A stretch of 64,000 bases of DNA. Source: Hyphomicrobiales bacterium (GTDB taxonomy: Bacteria > Pseudomonadota > Alphaproteobacteria > Rhizobiales > Beijerinckiaceae). Positions 27,772 to 40,100 of the stretch are shown one piece after another. The notes under the pieces are model-generated. The model saw only the letters and a list, made by a program, of their open reading frames with translations. It made no database searches and was not told the origin of the DNA. The stretch is taken from contig JADJVD010000003.1 of assembly GCA_016716745.1 (NCBI GenBank), positions 214,001 through 278,000 of the forward strand, read 5' to 3'. Numbering within the stretch: position 1 is the stretch's first letter; each line of letters starts with the position of its first letter. Position numbers and translations under genes: made by a program.

Positions 27772-28126
27772 AGCGCCGCGGCCCGGGCGACCGGGGCCCG
27801 AACGCATTCGGGGCGATGGCTGAATCCGACCGGCAAGCTTCCGGGAGCGCGAAGACTCGGAGTCGATTCGGGCCGAATCGGCAGTGACTCTGGCCAGAAT
27901 TCGCGAATCAATTCCCTTACGTTTCGAGATGAGCGTTATTGGCAGGCTCGTTCAGGTTTGATTCAAGAATACTTAGAATTGTCTGAAAATATTGATGATT
28001 GGTGCACGAGATGATAAGGAAACTATGGTACTGCGTTGTTTGACTTCATTTTTATCAGTTTGCTCCGGGGGCGCTTTGGCCCGGCGGAAAAGACGCCACC
28101 GGATTTGTCTGCAAGGACGAGGCTTT
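27772..28126. other. AT-rich leader of the giant adhesin gene (355 bp)
   Basis: Bases ~27905-28065 are strikingly AT-rich (the line 27961-28020 is about 70% A+T in a ~70% GC region). This is likely a promoter or silencer-binding region; rhizobial Ros/MucR regulators bind AT-rich DNA. No single promoter is certain. The in-frame ATG at 27992 is within it but has no ribosome site. Confidence 0.5.
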
Positions 28127-31100
28127 ATGCGGAACAAGCAGCGCCGTTCAGTTCTCTCCCGTCTCGGCAAGGGAACCGTCGCCTCCACGGACGCGACGAG
28201 CGATCCGCGCCTCGAAGCGCTGCGAACGCTCGAAGCGCGCATGGTGTTCGACGCGGCGATCGCCGCGACGACCGCCGCCGCCGCGGACCAGCATCACGAC
28301 GGGGCGCCCGACGCCTCGCTCGAACGTCTGGCCGATCATCTGGCGGCGGCGCCTGTCCTGCCCGACGCCAGCGCGCTCGCCGCGCCCGACACCGCCGGGC
28401 GCCACGAGATCATCTTCGTCGATTCGACCGTCTCCAACTGGACCGAGATCACCGCCTCGGCGGCCCCCGGCGCCGAGATCGTCATCCTTGACGCCAACCG
28501 CGACGGGGTCGAGCAGATCGCCGCCGCGCTCACCGGCCGCACCAATATCGACGCGATCCACATCGTCAGCCATGGCGACGAGGGCAGTCTGCGCCTCGGC
28601 TCTGCGACTCTCGACGCCGCCAGCATGCAGGGCGCCCATCTCGACGAGCTGACGGCGATCGGCCGGGCGCTGTCGGCGGATGGCGACATCCTGATCTATG
28701 GCTGCGACTTCACCGCGGGCGACAAGGGCCTCGAAGCGGCGATGATCATGGGCGGCGTCACCGGCGCCGACATCGCGGCCTCGAACGATCTGACCGGCGC
28801 CGCCAATCTTGGCGGCGACTGGACGCTCGAGACCACGACGGGCCACATCGAGTCGAGCGCGCTCGCGGCGAGCGACTGGCGCGACGTTCTCACCCAGACG
28901 ACGATCAATCCGGCGGGCGGCGTGAATGCGACTGGCTCGGACGGGTTGCGTATTTACGTCACCAATCTCGGGCAGGTTCAGGTCCGCTACCAGAACGCGA
29001 ACCAGTTCTATTCCAACACGCTGACGGATACGAGCCCCGATCTCTACAACGGCGTCTATCTGGCTGTCGGCAATACGGTGGTTACGCCGGTGGATTTCGC
29101 CACCGCGTCCGACCCGACCGACTTCCCCGGCATCACCGACGCGGTGTTCAAGTCCTCCGGCCCGCAGACTTTGACGGGCGCCGGCACGGCGGCAAATCCG
29201 TACGTCGTCACCACGACGATGTATTACGACGCCAACAACAACAACGTTTACAACGCGGCGACCGACTATCAGGTCCAGATCCAAACCTCGTATGTGTTGC
29301 CGAACAAGTACTATACACAGACGGTTACGGTCACCCCGCCGCCGACCAACACGCAGACGTTGAAGCTCTACCACGTCATGGACACGTTCCTGGCGGGCGG
29401 CGACGCGGGACCGGCGTTCTCGCTGGATCCATCGCTGGCGCAAACCAACAACACGACCGGCGATCCGAACTTTGTCGGCGTCCGCAAAGGCGTTGGCACC
29501 GCCACCGAGTCGCTGGTGGGCTTCGCGGAGATCGAGGGCGGCTCCCAGTTCGATCACTATTATTCCGGCACCTACAATGGCGCCAATCTCTATGGCAGCG
29601 GCCTGAACAATGGCGGCGACATCATCAACACATGGATGACGGCGCCGACGACGGACAATGGGCTCGGCGTCCAGTTCACGCTGGGCGCGGTCACCGGCGC
29701 GACGTCGGTCAGCTATCACGTCGCCTTCGACGGTGACACCAAGCTCGATCTCGACGCCAACGACAGCACCACGACGGGAACGAGCTACAACGGCACGTTC
29801 CAGGCGGCCACCGGCGCATCGGTGCCGATCGTCGACAGCGACATCACGATCACCAACGCCATCGGCGATATCGCCGACGCCACTGTGACGTTGACGAACC
29901 CGCAATCGGGCGACGTTCTGACGGTCAATACGGCGCTGCTGCCGAGCGGCGTCACGGTCGAGGCGCATTCGGCCTACAGCGTCACGCTCACGGGCGTCGC
30001 CAACGAGGCTGCGTATCAGGCCGCGATTCAGGCGATTCAGTTTTCCAGCAGCAGCGCCGTAACGGGCGCGCGCACCTTCTCGATCGCGGTCCACAATCAG
30101 CTCAATTCCGTCACCACGACGGCGACATCGACGCTGACCGGCGCTTACACACCGACCGTCGATCTGAATTCGGGTCTGGCCAGCGTCACCGATACGAACA
30201 ACATCATCGTCAACGGCGGCTTCTCGGACTTTGCCGACCTACCGTTCGGCTGGACCGAAAGCGGCACGGGCGCTACGACCGACAGCGCCATCACCGGCCG
30301 TTACGGCTTCACGGCGACGGCGGCCGACACGCTGACGAAAACCGGCCTGACCGGCGTCAATGTTGGTCCGGCGCCCAGCGGCGCCGGCCGGTTGACGCTC
30401 GACATCGGCTGGGTGAACGGCAGCGCCACGGCGTCCCGCACCTTCAACATCCAGATCGGCGGCGTCACCTACGCGACGCTGACGACTGGCGTCGGCGCGA
30501 CGGCCAACGGCACGATCACCTATCTCAACGGCGCGACGAACGCCGCCGGCACGACCACGGCGACGACGATTGGCCCGATGGCCAGCGCCTCGGCCGCGAT
30601 GACGGCGATCACCATCAATCTGCCTGCGAGCGTCGCGGCCGCCGGCAATCTCGCCTTCGTCGCCAGCAACGCGGCGGACGACATCTACATCGACAACGTC
30701 CGTCTCCTCACCAACGTCACCGCCTTCACGGACGCGCAGGCCGGCAACGATTTCTCGGCGGCCTACGTGCAGAACAGCACGGCAGTCTCCATCGCCGACA
30801 CCGACGCCGACGTGCGCGACGGCAACAGCGCCAACATGGCGTCCGGCGTCGTCACCATCACCAACGCGGTTGCAGGCGACCGCCTGCTTGTGGCCGGTTC
30901 GGCCGCGGCCTCCGGCACGATCAACGGCATCAGCTACACGAACACCGGCTCCGTGGTCACCCTGACGGGTTCGGCCACCAAGGCGAATTATGCCTCGGCT
31001 ATCCGCGCCATCGCCTTCGAACACACGACCGGGGACCCTCAGACCGGCGTCGTGCGCGACATCACGGCGCTCGTCAACGACGGCACGACCAATTCCAACA

Positions 31101-34100
31101 TCGCACATTCCTATATCACGGTCACGGATCCGCCGCCCGTTCTCGACCTGAACTCGGGCGCGAACAACGTCGAACTGATCACAAACGGCGATAGTCCGGG
31201 CGGCGCGGGATGGACGGTCGTCGGCACCGGCTCCGCCGCGAACGGCGGATGGGCATGGATTTCCGACGGGGCGACGGGGACGCTGACGCAAACCGGCGTC
31301 ACGGGATGGGCGACGGGCAACGCGCCGAACGGCGCGGCGCAGCTCACCTTCAATGCGGGTTGGAACAACGCCATTCCCGAATCGGCCGCGGCGGCGACGC
31401 TTTCCGTCTCGATCGGCGGCGTCACCTACGCGACGATCTCGACCTCTACGACCGGCGGCTCTACGGCGACGGTCACCTATCTCAATGGAGCGTCGGGCTC
31501 GCCCGCCACGATCACGTCGTCCACGTTCGGCTCGTGGACCCCGACCGCGATCACGATCAATCTGCCCGCCAATGTCGCCAACAGCGGCTCGCTCGTCTTC
31601 GCTTACGCCTCGGGCGGCGGCGGCGACGATATCTGGATCGACGCGGTCAGCGCCAACACGGTCGTCGATGCGACGGCCGGCGTCAATTTCGCGACCAGCT
31701 ACACCGAGAACGGCGCGCCCGTTTCGATCGCGGACACGGACAGCACGGTTCGCGACGCCAACGACGCCAACATGGAGTCTGGAACGGTCACGCTGACGAA
31801 CCCTCAGACGGGCGACCGTCTGCTGGTGAACGGATCTTCGGCCGCCTCTGGCTCCATCGGCTCCATCAGCTGGACGCGCACCGATTCGCTCGTCACCTTC
31901 ACCGGAACGGCGACGAAGGCCCAGTATGCCGCAGCCTTCCAGCTCGTCACCTTCGAGAACACCACGGACACGCCGTCAACGACGACGCGGGTGATCAATT
32001 CGACCGTCAACGACGGGACCAGCAATTCGGGCACGGCCGTCACGACGATCACCGTGACGGCGGTGGACGACGCGCCGGTGAACACGCTGCCGGCGACGTT
32101 CACGACCAACGAAGACGTTTCGCTTCAGCTGACCGGGTTGTCGGTCGCCGATCCCGACGCGGGGACGGGCTCGATCACGGTGACGCTCGGCGTCAACTCC
32201 GGAACGCTCGCGGCGACGTCCGGCGGTTCGGTGACGGTTGGCGGTTCTGGCACGGGCACGCTGACGCTGACGGGCACGCTGGCCAACATCAACGCGTATC
32301 TCGCCAGCGCCTCCGCGCCGACCTTCTCGCCGGTTGCGAACGCCAACGGCGCCGTGACGCTGACGATGACGACGAACGACGGCGGCAATACGGGCTCGGG
32401 CGGGCCGCTGACCGATGTCGACACCTCGACGATCACGGTCGTTGCGGTGAACGATACGCCGACGGTGACCGCGCCGGCGACGCTCTCGGTCGCCGAAGAC
32501 GGGTCGCTGACCGTCACCGGCATCACCTTCGCCGATGTCGACGCCAGCACCGGCTCCATGCGGATCACGCTGACGGTTCCGGCAGGCTCGGGCGTCCTCA
32601 ACTGGACGACGACCGCCTTCATCGGCGCCACCGGGTCGGGCACCAACACGCTCGTGCTAACCGGGCAACTCGCGGCGCTCAACAACGCCATCGTCGCGGG
32701 CAAGCTCGCCTTCGCGCCGGCCGCCAACTATACGGGTTCGCTCACGCTCTCGACGACGATCAACGATCAGGGCAACACCGGGCTCGACCCCGGCCTGACC
32801 GGCAATGCGACGAGCGAGGAAAGCACCGCCAACACCACGATCACGGTGACGTCCGTGAACGACGCGCCGGCCGGCGCGGACAAGACGATCACGACGAACG
32901 AGGACACGGCGTATACGTTCACGTCGGCGGACTTCGGGTTCACCGATCCGAACGATGCGCCGGCGAACGCGTTCCAGTCGGTGACGATCACGACGCTGCC
33001 GACGGGCGGCACGCTGCGGCTTGGCGGCGTGGCTGTGACGGTCGGCCAGGTGATTCCGGTCGGCTCGATCGGGACGCTGACCTGGACGCCTGCGGCGAAC
33101 GCCAACGGAACAGGGATCGCCTCCTTCACCTTCCAGGTGACGGACGACGGCGGCACGGCCAATGGCGGCCAGAACACCGACCAGAGCGCCAACACGATCA
33201 CCTTCAACGTCACGGCGGTCAACGACGCGCCGGTGAACACGTTGCCGGCGACGTTCGCGACGCTCGAGGACACGAGCCTGAAGCTGGCGGGCCTTTCGAT
33301 CTCGGACGTCGACGCGGCGTCGGGGACGATGACGGTGACGCTGTCGGTGTCGTCGGGCGCGCTGACGGCTGCGTCGGGCGGTTCGGTGACGGTGGGCGGC
33401 TCGGGCACGGGCACGCTGACGCTGACGGGCACGCTGGCCAACATCAACGCGTATCTTGCGGCGGCCGCCTCGCAGCCGAGCTTCGCGCCGGCGACGAACG
33501 CCAACGGCGCCGTGACGCTGACGATGACGACGAACGACGGCGGCAACACCGGCTCGGGCGGGCCGCTGACCGACGTCGACACCTCGACGATCACGGTGAC
33601 GTCGTTGAACGACGCGCCGGCTGGCGCGGACAAGACGATCACGACGAACGAGGACACGGCGTACACGTTCACGTCGGCGGACTTCGGGTTCACCGACCCG
33701 AACGACACGCCGGCGAACGCCTTCCAGTCGGTGACGATCACGACGCTGCCGACGGGCGGCACGCTGCGGCTTGGCGGCGTGGCGGTGACGGTCGGCCAGG
33801 TGATCCCGGTCGGCTCGATCGGCACGCTGACCTGGACGCCGGCGGCGAACGCCAACGGAACGGGGATCGCCTCCTTCACCTTCCAGGTGACGGACGACGG
33901 CGGCACGGCGAATGGCGGCCTGAACACCGACCAGAGCGCCAACACGATCACCTTCAACGTGACGGCGGTGAACGACGCGCCGGTGAACACGTTGCCGGCG
34001 ACGTTCGCGACGCTCGAGGACACGAGCCTGAAGCTGGCGGGCCTTTCGATCTCGGACGTCGACGCGGCGTCTGGGACGATGACGGTGACGCTGTCGGTGT

Positions 34101-37100
34101 CGTCGGGCGCGCTGACGGCTGCGTCGGGCGGTTCGGTGACGGTGGGCGGCTCGGGCACGGGCACGCTGACGCTGACGGGCACGCTGGCCAACATCAACGC
34201 GTATCTGGCGGCGGCCGCCTCGCAGCCGAGCTTCGCGCCGGCGACGAACGCGAACGGCGCCGTGACGCTGACGATGACGACGAACGACGGCGGCAACACC
34301 GGCTCGGGCGGGCCGCTGACCGACGTCGACACCTCGACGATCACGGTGACGCCGGTGAACGACGCGCCGGCGGGCGCGGACAAGACGATCACGACGAACG
34401 AGGACACGGCGTATACGTTCACGTCGGCGGACTTCGGGTTCACCGACCCGAACGATGCGCCGGCGAACGCCTTCCAGTCGGTGACGATCACGACGCTGCC
34501 GACGGGCGGCACGCTGCGGCTCGGCGGCGTCGCGGTGACGGTCGGCCAGGTGATCCCGGTCGGCTCGATCGGGACGCTGACCTGGACGCCGGCGGCGAAC
34601 GCCAACGGGACGGGGATCGCCTCCTTCACCTTCCAGGTGACGGACGACGGCGGCACGGCCAATGGCGGCCTGAACACCGACCAGAGCGCCAACACGATCA
34701 CGTTCAACGTCACGCCGGTCAACGACGCGCCGGTCTCGACGGCGCTGGCGAACCAGACGGGCGCGGACGCCTCGAGCGTCAATCTCGACGTGTCGGGCGC
34801 CTTCTCCGATCCCGACGCGACGGATGCGCTGGCCTTCTCGGCGAGCGGCCTGCCGGCGGGGCTGAGCATCGACCCGGTCACGGGCGTGATCTCGGGGACG
34901 ATCGATCACTCGGCGAGCGCGAGCGGTCCGTACAGCGTGACGGTGACGGCGACCGATCCCTGGGGCGCGACGACGTCGCAGACGTTCACGTGGACGGTGA
35001 CGAACCCGGCGCCTGCGGCGCAGGACGACGCCTTCGCGGCGAGCGAGAACACGGTCGCGAGCGGCAATGTGCTCGTCGACAACGGGTCCGGCGCGGACGC
35101 CGATCCCGACGGCGACGCGCTGACGGTGTCGGCGGTGAACGGCGTCGCCGGCAATGTCGGTTCGGCGGTGGCGGGCGGCAATGGCGGCTCGTTCACGATC
35201 GGCGCGGATGGAACGCTGAGCTTCGATCCGGGCGCGGACTTCAATGACCTGGCGGTCGGCGAGACGCGCACGACAAGCGTGACCTACACGATCTCGGACG
35301 GCGAGGGCGGAACCTCGACGGCGACCGCGACGGTGACGGTGACGGGCGTCAACGACGCGCCGACATCGACGGCGCTGGCGAACCAGAGCGGGGCGGACGC
35401 CTCGAGCGTCAATCTCGACGTGTCGGGCGCCTTCTCCGATCCCGACGCGACGGATGCGCTGGCCTTCTCGGCGAGCGGCCTGCCGGGCGGGGCTGAGCAT
35501 CGACCCGGTCACGGGCGTGATCTCGGGGACGATCGATCACTCGGCGAGCGCGAGCGGTCCGTACAGCGTGACGGTGACGGCGACCGATCCGTCGGGCGCG
35601 ACGACGTCGCAGACGTTCACGTGGACGGTGACCAACCCGGCGCCTGCGGCCGCAGGACGACGCCTTCGCGGCGAGCGAGAACACGGTCGCGAGCGGCATG
35701 TGCTCGTCGACAGCGGGTCCGGCGCGGACGCCGATCCCGACGGCGACGCGCTGACGGTGTCGGCGGTGAACGGCGTCGCCGGCAATGTCGGTTCGGCGGT
35801 GGCGGGCGGCAATGGCGGCTCGTTCACGATCGGCGCGGATGGAACGCTGAGCTTCGATCCGGGCGCGGACTTCAATGACCTGGCGGTCGGCGAGACGCGC
35901 ACGACAAGCGTGACCTACACGATCTCCGGACGGCGAGGGCGGAACCTCGACGGCGACCGCGACGGTGACGGTGACGGGCGTCAACGACGCGCCGACATCG
36001 ACGGCGCTGGCGAACCAGACGGGCGCGGACGCCTCGAGCGTCAATCTCGACGTGTCGGGCGCCTTCTCCGATCCCGACGCGACGGATGCGCTGGCCTTCT
36101 CGGCGAGCGGCCTGCCGGCGGGGCTGAGCATCGACCCGGTCACGGGCGTGATCTCGGGGACGATCGATCATTCGGCGAGCGCGAGCGGCCCGTACAGCGT
36201 GACGGTGACGGCGACCGATCCGTCGGGCGCGACGACGTCGCAGACGTTCACGTGGACGGTGACGAACCCGGCGCCTGCGGCGCAGGACGACGGCTTCGCG
36301 GCGAGCGAGAACACGATCGCGAGCGGCAATGTGCTCGTCGACAACGGGTCCGGCGCGGACGCCGATCCCGACGGCGACGCGCTGACGGTGTCGGCGGTGA
36401 ACGGCGTCGCCGGCAATGTCGGTTCGGCGGTGGCGGGCGGCAATGGCGGCTCGTTCACGATCGGCGCGGACGGAACGCTCAGCTTCGATCCGGGCGCGGA
36501 CTTCAATGACCTGGCGGTCGGCGAGACGCGCACGACAAGCGTGACCTACACGATCTCGGACGGCGAGGGCGGAACCTCGACGGCGACCGCGACGGTGACG
36601 GTGACGGGCGTCAACGACGCGCCGACATCGACGGCGCTGGCGAACCAGACGGGCGCGGACGCCTCGAGCGTCAATCTCGACGTGTCGGGCGCCTTCTCCG
36701 ATCCCGACGCGACGGATGCGCTGGCCTTCTCGGCGAGCGGCCTGCCGGCGGGGCTGAGCATCGACCCGGTCACGGGCGTGATCTCGGGGACGATCGACCA
36801 TTCGGCGAGCGCGAGCGGTCCGTACAGCGTGACGGTGACGGCGACCGATCCGTCGGGCGCGACGACGTCGCAGACGTTTACGTGGACGGTGACGAACCCG
36901 GCGCCTGCGGCGCAGGGACGACGCCTTCGCGGCGAGCGAGAACACGATCGCGAGCGGCAATGTGCTCGTCGACAACGGGTCCGGCGCGGACGCCGATCCC
37001 GACGGCGACGCGCTGACGGTGTCGGCGGTGAACGGCGTCGCCGGCAATGTCGGTTCGGCGGTGGCGGGCGGCAATGGCGGCTCGTTCACGATCGGCGCGG

Positions 37101-40100
37101 ATGGAACGCTGAGCTTCGATCCGGGCGCGGACTTCAATGACCTGGCGGTCGGCGAGACGCGCACGACAAGCGTGACCTACACGATCTCGGACGGCGAGGG
37201 CGGAACCTCGACGGCGACCGCGACGGTGACGGTGACGGGCGTCAACGACGCGCCGACATCGACGGCGCTGGCGAACCAGACGGGCGCGGACGCCTCGAGC
37301 GTCAATCTCGACGTGTCGGGCGCCTTCTCCGATCCCGACGCGACGGATGCGCTGGCCTTCTCGGCGAGCGGCCTGCCGGCGGGGCTGAGCATCGACCCGG
37401 TCACGGGCGTGATCTCGGGGACGATCGATCACTCGGCGAGCGCGAGCGGTCCGTACAGCGTGACGGTGACGGCGACCGATCCGTCGGGCGCGACGACGTC
37501 GCAGACGTTTACGTGGACGGTGACGAACCCGGCGCCTGCGGCGCAGGACGACGCCTTCGCGGCGAGCGAGAACACGGTCGCGAGCGGCAATGTGCTCGTC
37601 GACAACGGGTCCGGCGCGGACGCCGATCCCGACGGCGACGCGCTGACGGTGTCGGCGGTGAACGGCGTCGCCGGCAATGTCGGTTCGGCGGTGGCGGGCG
37701 GCAATGGCGGCTCGTTCACGATCGGCGCGGATGGAACGCTGAGCTTCGATCCGGGCGCGGACTTCAATGACCTGGCGGTCGGCGAGACGCGCACGACAAG
37801 CGTGACCTACACGATCTCGGACGGCGAGGGCGGAACCTCGACGGCGACCGCGACGGTGACGGTGACGGGCGTCAACGACGCGCCGACATCGACGGCGCTG
37901 GCGAACCAGACGGGCGCGGACGCCTCGAGCGTCAATCTCGACGTGTCGGGCGCCTTCTCCGATCCCGACGCGACGGATGCGCTGGCCTTCTCGGCGAGCG
38001 GGCCTGCCGGCGGGGCTGAGCATCGACCCGGTCACGGGCGTGATCTCGGGGACGATCGACCATTCGGCGAGCGCGAGCGGTCCGTACAGCGTGACGGTGA
38101 CGGCGACCGATCCGTCGGGCGCGACGACGTCGCAGACGTTCACGTGGACGGTGACCAACCCGGCGCCTGCGGCGCAGGACGACGCCTTCGCGGCGAGCGA
38201 GAACACGATCGCGAGCGGCAATGTGCTCGTCGACAACGGGTCCGGCGCGGACGCCGATCCCGACGGCGACGCGCTGACGGTGTCGGCGGTGAACGGCGTC
38301 GCCGGCAATGTCGGTTCGGCGGTGGCGGGCGGCAATGGCGGCTCGTTCACGATCGGCGCGGATGGAACGCTGAGCTTCGATCCGGGCGCGGACTTCAATG
38401 ACCTGGCGGTCGGCGAGACGCGCACGACAAGCGTGACCTACACGATCTCGGACGGCGAGGGCGGAACCTCGACGGCGACCGCGACGGTGACGGTGACGGG
38501 CGTCAACGACGCGCCGACATCGACGGCGCTGGCGAACCAGACGGGCGCGGACGCCTCGAGCGTCAATCTCGACGTGTCGGGCGCCTTCTCCGATCCCGAC
38601 GCGACGGATGCGCTGGCCTTCTCGGCGAGCGGCCTGCCGGCGGGGCTGAGCATCGACCCGGTCACGGGCGTGATCTCGGGGACGATCGATCACTCGGCGA
38701 GCGCGAGCGGTCCGTACAGCGTGACGGTGACGGCGACCGATCCGTCGGGCGCGACGACGTCGCAGACGTTCACGTGGACGGTGACCAACCCGGCGCCTGC
38801 GGCGCAGGACGACGCCTTCGCGGCGAGCGAGAACACGGTCGCGAGCGGCAATGTGCTCGTCGACAACGGGTCCGGCGCGGACGCCGATCCCGACGGCGAC
38901 GCGCTGACGGTGTCGGCGGTGAACGGCGTCGCCGGCAATGTCGGTTCGGCGGTGGCGGGCGGCAATGGCGGCTCGTTCACGATCGGCGCGGATGGAACGC
39001 TGAGCTTCGATCCGGGCGCGGACTTCAATGACCTGGCGGTCGGCGAGACGCGCACGACAAGCGTGACCTACACGATCTCGGACGGCGAGGGCGGAACCTC
39101 GACGGCGACCGCGACGGTGACGGTGACGGGCGTCAACGACGCGCCGACATCGACGGCGCTGGCGAACCAGACGGGCGCGGACGCCTCGAGCGTCAATCTC
39201 GACGTGTCGGGCGCCTTCTCCGATCCCGACGCGACGGATGCGCTGGCCTTCTCGGCGAGCGGCCTGCCGGCGGGGCTGAGCATCGACCCGGTCACGGGCG
39301 TGATCTCGGGGACGATCGACCATTCGGCGAGCGCGAGCGGTCCGTACAGCGTGACGGTGACGGCGACCGATCCGTCGGGCGCGACGACGTCGCAGACGTT
39401 TACGTGGACGGTGACGAACCCGGCGCCTGCGGCGCAGGACGACGCCTTCGCGGCGAGCGAGAACACGGTCGCGAGCGGCAATGTGCTCGTCGACAACGGG
39501 TCCGGCGCGGACGCCGATCCCGACGGCGACGCGCTGACGGTGTCGGCGGTGAACGGCGTCGCCGGCAATGTCGGTTCGGCGGTGGCGGGCGGCAATGGCG
39601 GCTCGTTCACGATCGGCGCGGACGGAACGCTGAGCTTCGATCCGGGCGCGGACTTCAATGACCTGGCGGTCGGCGAGACGCGCACGACGAGCGTGACCTA
39701 CACGATCTCGGACGGCGAGGGCGGAACCTCGACGGCGACCGCGACGGTGACGGTGACGGGCGTCAACGACGCGCCGGTCTCGACGGCGCTGGCGAACCAG
39801 ACGGGCGCGGACGCCTCGAGCGTCAATCTCGACGTGTCGGGCGCCTTCTCCGATCCCGACGCGACGGATGCGCTGGCCTTCTCGGCGAGCGGCCTGCCGG
39901 CGGGGCTGAGCATCGACCCGGTCACGGGCGTGATCTCGGGGACGATCGATCACTCGGCGAGCGCGAGCGGCCCGTACAGCGTGACGGTGACGGCGACCGA
40001 TCCGTCGGGCGCGACGACGTCGCAGACGTTCACGTGGACGGTGACGAACCCGGCGCCTGCGGCGCAGGACGACGCCTTCGCGGCGAGCGAGAACACGGTC

